This document shows positions 7,201-15,913 of a stretch of 59,908 nt of DNA, one piece after another; position 1 is the first letter of the stretch, and each line of letters begins with the position of its first letter. This DNA comes from Domibacillus mangrovi (lineage in GTDB: Bacteria; Bacillota; Bacilli; Bacillales; Domibacillaceae), in contig NZ_MRWQ01000003.1 in the NCBI RefSeq assembly GCF_001906925.1, forward strand, positions 1 through 59,908, given 5' to 3'. The notes below the pieces were generated by a model, which searched no databases, was not told the origin of the DNA, and saw nothing but the letters and a program-made list of their open reading frames with translations. Position numbers and translations under genes: made by a program.

Positions 7201-8240
7201 GCATCATGATGCGTCATATGATCACTGCCGCTTTGTTCAGTCTATTCCTTTCGTTTATGATGATTAGTGTCACACTAGCCGCTTTTCCACCGAAAGATTG
7301 GTCGATCCTTTTCAAACACAAAATAGCGGATGTTTCTTTTTTATTTGTCATTTTTATCCTCCCCATTATTGCAGGAATAGTCATAGGGATATCCGCGGGT
7401 TGGTATTGGCGGCAGCGGCTGCATCGGATCGATCGACAGCTGGATGAACTAGTGAAAGGTCAAACGTATTCAACAAATGACGAACGATGCAAAGAATTGA
7501 AAGACATTCAACAACGGATGGAACAAGTGCAGGAGAAGTTTAGAAGCCAGGCAGAACATGCGCAGCGTTTGGCGACGGAACGAGCCATCGAACGGGAAAA
7601 AAGTCTGCAAGAAATCGTTATCCAGGAAAGGAACCGCCTCGCGCGGGAATTACATGATTCTGTTAGTCAGCAATTGTTCGCTGCATCGATGATGATGTCG
7701 GCCATTAATGAAACAGGCCTTCCAGAAAAGTCTCCCATTTATCGACAGCTGCAAATGGTCGAAACGATGATTCATCAGTCACAGCTTGAAATGCGGGCGT
7801 TATTGCTTCATTTAAGGCCAGTCGCACTAAAAGGAAAATCATTGCAAGAAGGTATGGAAGAACTGTTAGTGGAACTGACCGAAAAAGTACCGATGGAAGT
7901 GGATTGGAAGGTCGAAATATTCCCGATTGAAAAAGGAATAGAAGATCAGTTATTTCGAATTTTGCAAGAGTCTGTGTCAAATACGCTTAGACATGCGAAA
8001 GCAACGTCACTTCAAGTTATGCTGATTGAACGGGATAATACGGTTATTTTAAGAGTCATCGATGATGGAAAAGGATTTGACGTAGAAAATGTTCGATCAG
8101 GTTCGTATGGTCTTCAAAATATGCGTGAACGTGCCTATGAAGTAGGAGGAACATGTAAACTCATCAGTATACCAAATGAAGGAACACGGTTGGAAGTCAA
8201 AATTCCACGACTGAAAAAAGAAGGTGAGAATCATCATTAA
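7197..8240 (+). CDS. liaS: Sensor histidine kinase LiaS
   Basis: A 347-residue kinase with two N-terminal membrane helices (about residues 8-30 and 42-66) separated by only about a dozen residues, the short-loop layout of intramembrane-sensing kinases. A HAMP-like and coiled-coil stretch precedes the HisKA_3 motif ERNRLARELHDSVSQQLFA (about 145-163), with His in ELHD as the phosphorylated residue. The ATPase domain shows N-box ILQESVSNTLRHA and G-box IDDGKGFD and YGLQNMRERA. It phosphorylates LiaR. The start overlaps the liaF stop by 4 bp. Confidence 0.92.
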   Translation: MSIMMRHMITAALFSLFLSFMMISVTLAAFPPKDWSILFKHKIADVSFLFVIFILPIIAGIVIGISAGWYWRQRLHRIDRQLDELVKGQTYSTNDERCKELKDIQQRMEQVQEKFRSQAEHAQRLATERAIEREKSLQEIVIQERNRLARELHDSVSQQLFAASMMMSAINETGLPEKSPIYRQLQMVETMIHQSQLEMRALLLHLRPVALKGKSLQEGMEELLVELTEKVPMEVDWKVEIFPIEKGIEDQLFRILQESVSNTLRHAKATSLQVMLIERDNTVILRVIDDGKGFDVENVRSGSYGLQNMRERAYEVGGTCKLISIPNEGTRLEVKIPRLKKEGENHH

Positions 8241-8865
8241 AATAGTATTTGCAGATGATCATGAAATGGTCCGAATCGGTGTATCTGCTTATCTATCTTC
8301 ACAGCCTGATATGGAAGTCATCGCTGAAGCAGACGATGGCGGAGAGGCTGTCCAACTCGCTTTATCCTTAAAACCAGATATCATATTAATGGATCTTGTG
8401 ATGGAGAAAATGGATGGAATTGAAGCAACGAGACAAATTATTGACAAATGGCCTGAAGCAAAAATCATTATCGTGACAAGCTTTCTTGATGATGAAAAAG
8501 TCTATCCAGCCCTTGAAGCCGGTGCGACAAGTTATATGCTAAAAACATCAAAAGCGAGTGAAATTGCCAAAGCGATACGCGCCACTTATGAAGGACAATC
8601 TGTACTAGAACCAGAAGTGACAGGGAAAATCATGACACGAATGCGGGAAAAGCCGATGGAACAAATGCATGATCACTTAACCGATCGAGAAATGGAAGTT
8701 TTGCTGCTTGTCGCACAAGGGAAAACGAATCAAGAAATCGCTGATCAGTTATATATCGCGTTAAAAACAGTCAAAGTTCACGTCAGTAACATGTTAGGAA
8801 AACTTGACGTACAAGATCGAACGCAGGCCGTTATTTACGCCTTCAAGCATGATCTAATCCAATAA
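8224..8865 (+). CDS. liaR: NarL/FixJ-type response regulator LiaR
   Basis: A receiver domain (residues 5-120) with the acidic pair DD near residue 11, the phosphorylated Asp in DIILMDLVMEKMDG (about 57) and the Lys in MLKTSKAS (about 108), followed by a LuxR-type HTH (LTDREMEVLLLVAQGKTNQEIADQL, about 152-175). Activated LiaR drives the liaI promoter. The GTG at 8224 overlaps liaS by 17 bp and sits almost on AAGAAGG; the conserved homology begins around residue 5 (IKIVFADDHE), so the exact start is uncertain. Last gene of the operon. Confidence 0.92.
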   Translation: MRIIIKIVFADDHEMVRIGVSAYLSSQPDMEVIAEADDGGEAVQLALSLKPDIILMDLVMEKMDGIEATRQIIDKWPEAKIIIVTSFLDDEKVYPALEAGATSYMLKTSKASEIAKAIRATYEGQSVLEPEVTGKIMTRMREKPMEQMHDHLTDREMEVLLLVAQGKTNQEIADQLYIALKTVKVHVSNMLGKLDVQDRTQAVIYAFKHDLIQ

Positions 8866-8890
8866 ACATCGAGTTCCCTATATTTTGAAG

Positions 8891-8921
8891 GCTTCTAGTT
8901 CATAACTTGAAGCTTTTTCTT
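8891..8921 (+). terminator. Intrinsic terminator of the lia operon
   Basis: GCTTC-T-AGTT (8891-8900) pairs with AACT-T-GAAGC (8904-8913), followed by TTTTTCTTTT. Confidence 0.75.
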
Positions 8922-9063
8922 TTGCTGTCAAAACAATCTCTTCTATCTATTTAATAAAGAAAACGTGATGAATAGAAAAGCATGTAATGGGGAATAGATT
9001 GAAACATTACCGATGCAATCTAGGACCATCACTGGTTTCCATATTATGCCCCCCGCTTAATTA

Positions 9064-9092
9064 TTGACAGATGTAAGAAAAGGTTATATAAG
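9064..9092 (+). promoter_or_regulatory. SigA-type promoter for the gene at 9144
   Basis: TTGACA (9064-9069), 17-bp spacer, TATAAG (9087-9092). Confidence 0.7.
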
Positions 9093-9143
9093 GAAAGCAT
9101 CGTTCATTAAATAGTAAAGATACAATAAATGGAGGGATACGAG

Positions 9144-9560
9144 ATGAAAAGGGTTAAAATTGCCGGTCTTTTTACGGATAAAAGTAGAATCATCGAATTT
9201 TTTTTAATCAAACATAACGGCCGGCATATTGCTGCACTTCCAGAAATGCATGTCTCATTTTATGTTGGGGATGGACGCGAAGCCGCGTTAAACGTGTTAA
9301 CGGGACCGTTGTCTGCAGGAGATGCAGAAAAAATGTATGACACCATTTTGGACTATGTTTGTACTCATGGGACTGAGGAAATGGGTTTTGTCAGTTGGTT
9401 TGAAGAAAAATATGGACTCCCATGGTATACATTTAACGAGGGGATGCGAAAAGTGGGAGCGACGTTACGGGAAAGGGATCAGGCATTTAATCATGCCGTA
9501 TCCAGGTACTACAAAGAAAAAAAGCTAGAAGATAAACGTCAGCCTGATTTAAGTAAATAA
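9144..9560 (+). CDS. Hypothetical protein, 138 residues
   Basis: I chose ATG 9144 because GGAGGG lies at 9131-9136; the frame is also open from ATG 9129, but that overlaps the binding site. The protein is soluble, with a mixed alpha/beta first half (KRVKIAGLFTDKSRIIEFF, then HVSFYVGDGREAALNVLTG) and a charged helical C-terminus ending in KEKKLEDKRQPDLSK. No Cys-pair or nucleotide-binding motif is visible and I do not recognise the family. It has its own SigA-type promoter at 9064 and is monocistronic; the next gene is on the other strand. Confidence 0.6.
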   Translation: MKRVKIAGLFTDKSRIIEFFLIKHNGRHIAALPEMHVSFYVGDGREAALNVLTGPLSAGDAEKMYDTILDYVCTHGTEEMGFVSWFEEKYGLPWYTFNEGMRKVGATLRERDQAFNHAVSRYYKEKKLEDKRQPDLSK

Positions 9561-9663
9561 GAGTGGAAAGGGTACGGAAATATAAGCCCTCCCACAAAAA
9601 ATCAAACAGTATCCATTTAGTTGTGTAAAGGGTACTTTTATTAGTGGGGATTCTAGCCCGTTA

Positions 9664-9987
9664 TTATTTATTCCGAAAAGCCATTCTGCCGTTTAATATT
9701 TGATTAGGGCTTTTCAGCTGGAACATACCGGCGTCTGTGGAATAATCGATTTTTACTTTTTCATCATAAAAGACCAATTTTGGTTTTTCAACAAGAATGG
9801 GCATGTCATTCGTTTCAAGTAACACATCATGATCCTCGTCAGGCGCGTCCACATACCATAGCGTTGGGATACCGTTCAGCACACAGCCATTTCCTTCTGT
9901 GTCCCATTTTAATTTTAAAAAACCATCCTCTCGATTTTGTAACGCACGTATTTTTTCAGCTGCAGCTGACGTAATTGTAATCTCCAT
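9664..9987 (-). CDS. HesB/IscA-like family protein (YqkB-like)
   Basis: A 107-residue protein resembling B. subtilis YqkB, a divergent A-type Fe-S carrier family member: MEITITSAAAEKIRAL at the start, then LKWDTEGNGCVLNG, VEKPKLVFYDEKVKIDY and FQLKSPNQILNGRMAF near the end. The A-type signature of three Cys is missing: only one Cys, in GNGCVL, remains, so cluster binding would need different ligands or a dimer. A function in Fe-S metabolism is inferred only from the fold. GAAAAAAAGGTGGAGAA precedes the start on the minus strand. It stands alone. Confidence 0.75.
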   Translation of the reverse strand: MEITITSAAAEKIRALQNREDGFLKLKWDTEGNGCVLNGIPTLWYVDAPDEDHDVLLETNDMPILVEKPKLVFYDEKVKIDYSTDAGMFQLKSPNQILNGRMAFRNK

Positions 9988-10184
9988 CGTTCTCCACCTT
10001 TTTTTCTTCAGTATACCACATTCATTTTTATCGCGGCCCAGTAGAGAGAGCCTTCCCGTATTTAAATCGGAAAGGCTTTTATGATGTGACGTTCTGTTTT
10101 CTCAATTAGCCATATGTTTTTTGATATCATCCTCTTTTCTCCTGAAAAATCATATGTATCCGAGCAGAATTGTCTGCCCGCTTC

Positions 10185-10289
10185 AAAAAAAGGACGATCC
10201 GGATGGGTATTCGGATCGTCTAAGTGTACACAATGAATCGGTGGGGTAAATAAATACAATAATGAAAATGATTATCATTATTGATTACA
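10185..10289 (-). ncRNA. Candidate Fur-controlled small RNA (FsrA-like design), about 105 nt
   Basis: On the minus strand a promoter (TTGACA at 10324-10319, 17-bp spacer, TATGAT at 10301-10296) predicts a start near 10289. A Fur box at 10280-10262 lies just downstream of that start. The transcript runs through the unpaired C-rich stretch UUUACCCCACC (10253-10243) and ends in a 9-bp terminator stem (10220-10212 with 10201-10193), whose loop again contains UACCCAUC, followed by seven U (10191-10185). No convincing reading frame fits inside. B. subtilis FsrA is likewise short, Fur-repressed and C-rich. Identity with FsrA is not claimed; the architecture is what the sequence shows. Confidence 0.65.
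10262..10280. promoter_or_regulatory. Fur box 1
   Basis: ATGAAAATGATTATCATTA matches the Fur consensus GATAATGATTATCATTATC at 13-14 of 19 positions, with the full core ATGATTATCATTA. It overlaps positions +10 to +28 of the predicted minus-strand transcript, where bound Fur would block it. Confidence 0.85.
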
Positions 10290-10295
10290 TTTATT

Positions 10296-10324
10296 ATCAT
10301 AAACATCATTAGCGAATCTGTCAA
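10296..10324 (-). promoter_or_regulatory. SigA-type promoter of the candidate small RNA
   Basis: On the minus strand: TTGACA (10324-10319), 17-bp spacer, TATGAT (10301-10296). Both hexamers are near consensus. Confidence 0.75.
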
Positions 10325-10329
10325 CAGTT

Positions 10330-10348
10330 AAATGAAAATGATTTTCAA
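10330..10348. promoter_or_regulatory. Fur box 2
   Basis: AAATGAAAATGATTTTCAA is a second Fur-like site (core AATGATTTTCA), placed between the two divergent promoters, 5 bp before the plus-strand -35 element. Confidence 0.65.
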
Positions 10349-10353
10349 AGTTA

Positions 10354-10382
10354 TTGACGAGAGGCATATGTCATTTTACAAT
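10354..10382 (+). promoter_or_regulatory. SigA-type promoter for the small membrane protein at 10443
   Basis: TTGACG (10354-10359), 17-bp spacer, TACAAT (10377-10382), directly beside Fur box 2. Confidence 0.7.
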
Positions 10383-10442
10383 CAAAAGAAAATGTGATGG
10401 AGCTCTTTAGAGGAGTAATGGTGATAAGGAGATGGACATGAG

Positions 10443-10673
10443 ATGAAAGAAAAAAAATCACTCATTGACACGCTGCTGAACGATACACCGCCTGACGATT
10501 ATTTAAAGCAAGAAGCACATCAATTAAAGGAAATAGACGTGGGTGTGCAATCAGAAAAAGAAGAGTTGAAAAAGCCGTTTCTGCCGCCTGAAATGATGAC
10601 TGTGGCTATCGTAACAGGGTTGGTCGGTGGCATGATGCTGGTCGTATATTCACTTATTTTTTTGGTTTTTTGA
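10443..10673 (+). CDS. Small, probably iron-regulated tail-anchored membrane protein
   Basis: A 76-residue protein with a highly charged first half (KEKKSLIDTLLNDTPPDDY, then many Glu and Lys) and one C-terminal hydrophobic helix (about residues 52-75) ending at the stop codon, so it should insert by its tail with the N-terminus in the cytoplasm. AAGGAG at 10426 is about 12 bp before the ATG. Its promoter adjoins a Fur box and is divergent from the candidate small RNA, so it is likely induced under iron starvation. In B. subtilis small Fur-controlled proteins (FbpA, B, C) act alongside FsrA; those are not tail-anchored, so this may be a different protein. Family not recognised. Confidence 0.65.
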   Translation: MKEKKSLIDTLLNDTPPDDYLKQEAHQLKEIDVGVQSEKEELKKPFLPPEMMTVAIVTGLVGGMMLVVYSLIFLVF

Positions 10674-10685
10674 TCAGAAGTAGAA

Positions 10686-10722
10686 AAGCCGCTTCCGTAT
10701 CAAATTGGAAAGCGGCTATTTT
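10686..10722. terminator. Bidirectional terminator between 10443 gene and cls
   Basis: AAGCCGCTTCC (10686-10696) pairs with GGAAAGCGGCT (10707-10717), followed by ATTTTC; on the minus strand the stem is followed by TTTTCTA. Confidence 0.7.
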
Positions 10723-12248
10723 CATAAAATGGGTGAGAGAAGCCGGGCAAGTGATTCGCCAATTCGTTTTGGCAATGTGCGGTGTTCATACCGCTCTCGG
10801 CTGATGGGAACGGAATCGGCAAAATCCTTTAAAAAATCCACTTCGACTTTTTCAACAGCCGGTGTCCGGTTGTATAAAAACGTCATAAGTTCATGATTAA
10901 GTCGGAAGCTGCGAACGTCGAAGTTAGCGGTACCAACGATGGCATGCAATCCATCAATCAGCAGTACTTTTGAATGAATAAATGAATCATCACGGTACGC
11001 AAATACTTTGACACCGGCACTTAATAAATCTTGAAAATAGGAATTCGTGCCGTAAAATGAAATTGCGCGGTCGCCTTTGCCTGGAACGATGACGCGCACG
11101 TCTTTTCCGCTGCGGGCAGCGACCCGTACAGCAGCGAGTGCTTCATCGTCCGGCACGAAATACGGAGATGCGATCCAAATGGACTTTTCTGCGGATTGAA
11201 TCATTTCCAACATCGCATCGCGCACGTCACGTTCTGCGTTATAAGGCCCGCCATATACAGTTTGGACCATTTCATCCGCTTCGTGTGATTCAGACGGGAA
11301 ATACCCTTCAAATCGAAAATCTTCTTTTAATTCATCAAGCAACGACGTTTTCGCGCTCGTCGCATGAATCCAGTCGGTAATAAACGATTCTTGCAGCTGC
11401 CGTACAGCCGGGCCTTTCATTCTCAAATGTGTATCACGCCACACTTCAAATTGCGGTGTGTTGCTGCGATACTCTTCGCCGACGTTTAATCCGCCAGTGA
11501 AGCCGGTATGTCCGTCGACGATGACCATTTTGCGGTGATTACGCAAATTAGCGGTGCGTGTAAACCAGGGCGACACGATCGGATCGAATGCATACGCTTC
11601 ACCGCCTGCTTCTTTTAAAGGGCTCAAAAAAGATTCGGATAATCCAGATGAACCGAGTCCATCATATAAAAAGCGGACATGTACATTCGCTTCGGCCCGT
11701 TCAACAAGTGCATCACGTACGTTTGTTGAAATGTCATCTTCTCGGAAAATATAATATTGAATATGAATGTGGTGTTCCGCATGGCGGATTGTCTCCAAAA
11801 TGGCGGGGAATGTTTCATCGCCGTTCGTTAAAATATCGACTTTATTGCCGGCAAGTGCTTCAAAACCGGTCATATTTTGAATGTTTTTTGCCTGAGGAAC
11901 GAGAGCGGATATATCCCATTTTTCTCCGTGAAACCGCATGGATGTAATAAACTTCGTCGATTCTATAATAACCGATTTAGGAAGCCGCCGATTGCGGGGA
12001 TCCCGTCCGAATACGGAATAGACAACCGCACCTGCGAGTGGAAAAACGAGCACAATCGCAATCCAGGCTACTTTTGAGTTCGTACCGCGTGAATCGAATA
12101 AAAGCAAATTGAATACGACAAAAATGGAAATGATTCCGGCAAGATATGTAAACGCGACGGACAATTCATTTGAAAAGTAACGGAGTCCCAAATAGATGAA
12201 CGCAACAATGCTAATTAATACGATAAGCTGCACCGTTTTTTCTCTCAT
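10722..12248 (-). CDS. cls: Cardiolipin synthase (phospholipase D family)
   Basis: A 508-residue membrane enzyme that joins two phosphatidylglycerols to make cardiolipin. Two N-terminal membrane helices (about residues 5-25 and 33-55) are followed by the family PLDc_N motif FPLAGAVVYSVFGRD. Two HKD motifs, HRKMVIVDGHTGFTGG (about 225) and HSKVLLIDG (about 408), provide the catalytic His, Lys and Asp. I chose the ATG at 12248, which has GAGAGGAG about 11 bp upstream; the frame also opens at TTG 12269, which overlaps that site. It is monocistronic and transcribed away from fadN. Confidence 0.93.
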   Translation of the reverse strand: MREKTVQLIVLISIVAFIYLGLRYFSNELSVAFTYLAGIISIFVVFNLLLFDSRGTNSKVAWIAIVLVFPLAGAVVYSVFGRDPRNRRLPKSVIIESTKFITSMRFHGEKWDISALVPQAKNIQNMTGFEALAGNKVDILTNGDETFPAILETIRHAEHHIHIQYYIFREDDISTNVRDALVERAEANVHVRFLYDGLGSSGLSESFLSPLKEAGGEAYAFDPIVSPWFTRTANLRNHRKMVIVDGHTGFTGGLNVGEEYRSNTPQFEVWRDTHLRMKGPAVRQLQESFITDWIHATSAKTSLLDELKEDFRFEGYFPSESHEADEMVQTVYGGPYNAERDVRDAMLEMIQSAEKSIWIASPYFVPDDEALAAVRVAARSGKDVRVIVPGKGDRAISFYGTNSYFQDLLSAGVKVFAYRDDSFIHSKVLLIDGLHAIVGTANFDVRSFRLNHELMTFLYNRTPAVEKVEVDFLKDFADSVPISRERYEHRTLPKRIGESLARLLSPIL

Positions 12249-12309
12249 GGCCGAACACACTCCTCTCAACTTACTACTCAGTTTACCCTCTTTTTTTCAA
12301 AAGTGACAG

Positions 12310-12338
12310 TTGAAACTTTAAAAAAGGTACGGTATAGT
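12310..12338 (+). promoter_or_regulatory. SigA-type promoter of fadNAE
   Basis: TTGAAA (12310-12315), 17-bp spacer, TATAGT (12333-12338). Transcription would start about 12345, just before the FadR palindrome. Confidence 0.75.
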
Positions 12339-12351
12339 GAAGAAGAATAAA

Positions 12352-12369
12352 TGAATGAATATTCATTCA
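12352..12369. promoter_or_regulatory. FadR operator
   Basis: TGAATGAATATTCATTCA is a perfect 18-bp palindrome and fits the operator of the B. subtilis TetR-type repressor FadR (YsiA), which releases DNA when long-chain acyl-CoA binds. It lies at about +8 to +25 of the predicted transcript. Confidence 0.92.
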
Positions 12370-12384
12370 AAGGAGGACGTGAAC

Positions 12385-14706
12385 GTGGTTCAGCACATTC
12401 AAAAAGCAGCGGTTATTGGATCTGGCGTGATGGGTTTGGGTATTGCCGCACATTTGGCGAACGTTGGTATTCCTTCTATTTTACTTGATATTGTCCCAGA
12501 AAATGCTGAAAATCGAAATGTTCTTTCTGAAAGCGCCATCCAAAAATTAGTGAACCAAAAGCCTGCACCACTTGCGTCCAAACAGAACGCGGCTCTTATA
12601 ACAGCCGGCAATTTAGAAGATGATCTCACGCATTTAGCGGAAGCAGACTGGATTATTGAAGTGGTTGTAGAAAATTTGGACGTTAAGAAGACAGTGTTTG
12701 AAGCAGTAGACAGTTATCGAAAGCCAGGCAGTATCATTTCTTCCAACACTTCAGGCATTTCCGTTGAAGCGATGAAAGAAGGCCGGAGCGATGATTTCAA
12801 AAAGCATTTTCTCGGCACGCACTTTTTCAATCCACCGCGCTATTTGAAGCTGCTTGAACTGATTCCAACGTCACATACGTTACGAGAAGTCGTTGATTAT
12901 ATGAAAACGTTCAGTGAAGATGTTCTTGGAAAAGGTGTCGTACTTGCGAAAGATACACCGAACTTTATCGCCAATCGGATCGGCACGTACGGATTGCTTC
13001 ACACGATGCACATGATGACCGAAATGAAGTTGTCCCCGGGTGAAGTTGATTCGATCACAGGACCACTCATCGGCCGTCCGAAAAGCGCCACATTCCGGAC
13101 GCTGGATGTCGTCGGACTGGATACATTCATTCACGTGGCGAAAAATGTATATGACCAAGTAGATGGGGAAGAAAAAGCGGTCTTTGACGTACCGGATGTG
13201 CTCCTCCAAATGCGTGACAAAGGCTGGATCGGTGCGAAAGCGGGGCAGGGCTTTTTTAAAAAGGATGGACAGACGATTCTCGAATTAGATCCAAATTCAA
13301 TGAACTATATAGAACGAAAAAAAATGAAAGCGGATTCAATGGAGAGAGCGAAACAACAAAAAGGATCAGCAAGATGGAAAACGCTTGCTTATGCAAATGA
13401 CGAAGCCGGCCAGTTTATTTGGAAGATGCTCGCCCCAATGCTTCTCTATTCTGCTGAGTTAACCGGTGAAATTGCGGATGATATTGTGTCGATTGACCGG
13501 GCGATGAAATGGGGATTTGGCTGGAATGAAGGTCCATTTGAAATATGGGATCAACTTGGTGTCCAAGAAGCCCTTCAAAAAATGGAATCAGAAGGACGAA
13601 TTATTCCAGAATGGGTAAAAGACATGCCAGGCCATTTTTATCAAAATGGTCAGTATTACGATCCTGCAGCAAAATCATATAAACCGATTGACAGACAAGT
13701 AAAAGTGATCGATTTAAAACAGTTGAAAAAAGAAGGAAACATCATGAAGCAAAACAGCGGGGCGAACTTAATGGATATCGGTGACGGTGTAGCGCTTTTA
13801 GAATTCACATCACCAAATAATGCAATTGGCCTAGACATCATACACATGATCAATGCGGCTGTTGAGGAAGTGGAGAAACATTTTAAAGGGCTTGTCATCG
13901 GCAACCAGGGGAAAAATTTTTGTGTCGGTGCGAATCTCGCAATGATTTTAATGGCTGCGGGCGATGAGGACCTATGGGAAATTGACATGGTCGTTAAACG
14001 ATTCCAGCAGGCGATGATGAAAATCAAATACAGCACAAAACCAGTCGTCGCCGCACCGTTTGCGATGACGCTTGGCGGCGGGACAGAAGTATGTTTGCCA
14101 GCCGCGCATATTCAAGCATCGATGGAAACGTATATGGGACTCGTGGAAACGGGTGTCGGTCTTATTCCAGGTGGGGGCGGCAATAAAGAGCTGTACATTC
14201 GTCACCTTGAACAAATGCCAACAGGTGTAACAGTTGATTTACAGGCGGTTGCGAACAACGTATTTGAAACGATTGCGATGGCGAAAGTGTCCACGTCCGC
14301 ATTAGAAGCACGTGAACATAACTTTTTGTACCAGGCAGATGGCATTAGCATAAATGGCGATCATCTTTTATATGATGCTAAACAGACAGCGATCTCTTTA
14401 TATGAAAAAGGCTATACAGCACCGATCCGCAAAAAAGTACCGGTCACGGGTGAAACAGGTTATGCGGCGTTATTGCTCGGCGCCCAGTCCATGTACGCTT
14501 CTGGATTTATTTCCGATCATGATTTGACGATTGCGAAAAAGCTTGCCTGGGTCATTGCAGGGGGCAATGTACCGTTTGGAACAGAAGTGGATGAACAGTA
14601 TTTGCTTGATTTGGAGCGGGAAGCATTTTTACAGCTTGTCGCCATGCCGAAAACGCAGCAGCGCATGCAGCATATGCTTATGAAAGGGAAACCACTTCGG
14701 AATTAA
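12385..14706 (+). CDS. fadN: FadN, 3-hydroxyacyl-CoA dehydrogenase / enoyl-CoA hydratase
   Basis: A two-domain beta-oxidation enzyme. The NAD-binding motif [16 protein letters not shown] is at about residues 7-22, followed by [10 protein letters not shown] and [16 protein letters not shown] typical of 3-hydroxyacyl-CoA dehydrogenases; after residue 470 a crotonase domain follows ([22 protein letters not shown] and [12 protein letters not shown]), so the order is the FadN type rather than that of E. coli FadB. I chose GTG 12385, 9 bp after AGGAGG (12370-12375); the upstream ATG at 12355 lies in the operator and would make the binding site part of the gene. Length 773 agrees with B. subtilis FadN. 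First gene of fadNAE, regulated by FadR. Confidence 0.95.
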   Translation: MVQHIQKAAVIGSGVMGLGIAAHLANVGIPSILLDIVPENAENRNVLSESAIQKLVNQKPAPLASKQNAALITAGNLEDDLTHLAEADWIIEVVVENLDVKKTVFEAVDSYRKPGSIISSNTSGISVEAMKEGRSDDFKKHFLGTHFFNPPRYLKLLELIPTSHTLREVVDYMKTFSEDVLGKGVVLAKDTPNFIANRIGTYGLLHTMHMMTEMKLSPGEVDSITGPLIGRPKSATFRTLDVVGLDTFIHVAKNVYDQVDGEEKAVFDVPDVLLQMRDKGWIGAKAGQGFFKKDGQTILELDPNSMNYIERKKMKADSMERAKQQKGSARWKTLAYANDEAGQFIWKMLAPMLLYSAELTGEIADDIVSIDRAMKWGFGWNEGPFEIWDQLGVQEALQKMESEGRIIPEWVKDMPGHFYQNGQYYDPAAKSYKPIDRQVKVIDLKQLKKEGNIMKQNSGANLMDIGDGVALLEFTSPNNAIGLDIIHMINAAVEEVEKHFKGLVIGNQGKNFCVGANLAMILMAAGDEDLWEIDMVVKRFQQAMMKIKYSTKPVVAAPFAMTLGGGTEVCLPAAHIQASMETYMGLVETGVGLIPGGGGNKELYIRHLEQMPTGVTVDLQAVANNVFETIAMAKVSTSALEAREHNFLYQADGISINGDHLLYDAKQTAISLYEKGYTAPIRKKVPVTGETGYAALLLGAQSMYASGFISDHDLTIAKKLAWVIAGGNVPFGTEVDEQYLLDLEREAFLQLVAMPKTQQRMQHMLMKGKPLRN

Positions 14707-14720
14707 AGGGGGGAACAGAA

Positions 14721-15896
14721 ATGAAGGAAGCGGTCATTGTCGCTGGTGCGCGTACACCTGTCGGCCGAGCGAAAAAGGGAACACTCCGTTACACACGTCC
14801 GGATGATCTGGGGGCACTTGTCGTAAAAGAAACGCTGAACCGAGCAGGAAAATATGAAGGGAACATTGATGATCTCATTATCGGATGTGCGATGCCGGAA
14901 GCAGAGCAAGGGATGAACATGGCACGAAACATCGGTGCTCTCGCTGGACTTTCATATGACGTGCCGGCTGTTACGATTAATCGGTACTGCTCATCGGGTT
15001 TGCAGTCCATTGCGTATGCGGCAGAACGGATTATGATTGGGTACGCAGATACGATTATCGCTGGGGGAGCGGAATCGATGAGTTTAGTGCCCATGATGGG
15101 CCACGTTGTTCGTCCGAACGTACGCATTGTAGAAAGGATGCCAGGCTATTACATGTCGATGGGACATACGGCGGAAGAAGTGGCGAAAAAATATAACATT
15201 TCACGCGAAGATCAGGACGCGTTTGCGGTACGCAGTCATGAACGGGCAGCACGTGCAATTTTAGAGGGGAAATTTGTGGATGAAATTGTGCCGGTGGATG
15301 TAACATTCAGACAAGTCAGTGCAGATCACAAATTGATAGAAGAACAGGTCTCGTTTTCGATGGATGAAGGGGTGCGACAAGGAACGACGGTCGATATATT
15401 GGCGAAATTACGCCCGGCCTTTTCTTTGAGTGGAACCGTGACAGCAGGCAATGCATCGCAAACGTCAGACGGTGCCGCAGCGGTCCTCGTAATGGAGCAA
15501 GAAAAAGCAGCATCGCTCGGATTGAAGCCAATTGCCAAGCTGCGCTCCTTTGCGGTCGGAGGAGTGCCGCCAGAAGTGATGGGCGTTGGCCCGGTCGTCG
15601 CCGTGCCAAAAGCGTTGAAACTGGCAGGGCTTGAATTATCACATATTGATTTGTTTGAGCTAAATGAAGCCTTTGCATCACAGTCGATCCAAGTGATCCG
15701 CGAGCTCGGGCTGAATGAAGACATTGTCAACGTAAACGGGGGGGCGATCGCACTCGGTCACCCGCTTGGCTGTACAGGGACCAAATTGACGTTATCGCTT
15801 CTTCATGAATTGAAACGGCGCAACAAGCAGTTCGGAGTCGTGACAATGTGTATTGGCGGCGGAATGGGAGCCGCTGGTGTCTTTGAAATGATGTAA
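14721..15896 (+). CDS. fadA: FadA, acetyl-CoA C-acyltransferase (3-ketoacyl-CoA thiolase)
   Basis: A 391-residue thiolase. The acyl-accepting Cys is residue 90 in [15 protein letters not shown]; the catalytic His is in [14 protein letters not shown] (about 345) and the second catalytic Cys in MCIGGGMG (about 377); the GAESMS and NEAFA motifs are also present. It performs the last step of each beta-oxidation round, releasing acetyl-CoA from the ketoacyl-CoA made by FadN. AAAGGGGGGAACAG stands before the ATG, 15 bp after fadN. Confidence 0.95.
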   Translation: MKEAVIVAGARTPVGRAKKGTLRYTRPDDLGALVVKETLNRAGKYEGNIDDLIIGCAMPEAEQGMNMARNIGALAGLSYDVPAVTINRYCSSGLQSIAYAAERIMIGYADTIIAGGAESMSLVPMMGHVVRPNVRIVERMPGYYMSMGHTAEEVAKKYNISREDQDAFAVRSHERAARAILEGKFVDEIVPVDVTFRQVSADHKLIEEQVSFSMDEGVRQGTTVDILAKLRPAFSLSGTVTAGNASQTSDGAAAVLVMEQEKAASLGLKPIAKLRSFAVGGVPPEVMGVGPVVAVPKALKLAGLELSHIDLFELNEAFASQSIQVIRELGLNEDIVNVNGGAIALGHPLGCTGTKLTLSLLHELKRRNKQFGVVTMCIGGGMGAAGVFEMM

Positions 15897-15913
15897 CAAA
15901 GGGGGAATGAATC

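Noticed and set aside
9601-9663. Terminator after the gene at 9144
   Set aside because: Short complementary runs around AGTGGGG and CCCTCCCAC exist, but no consistent stem followed by a T-run could be drawn.
10062-10259. 65-codon minus-strand open frame over the candidate small RNA
   Set aside because: It would begin with TTG without a binding site and runs straight through the RNA's perfect terminator hairpin and U-run at 10185-10220, so it is more likely a chance frame.
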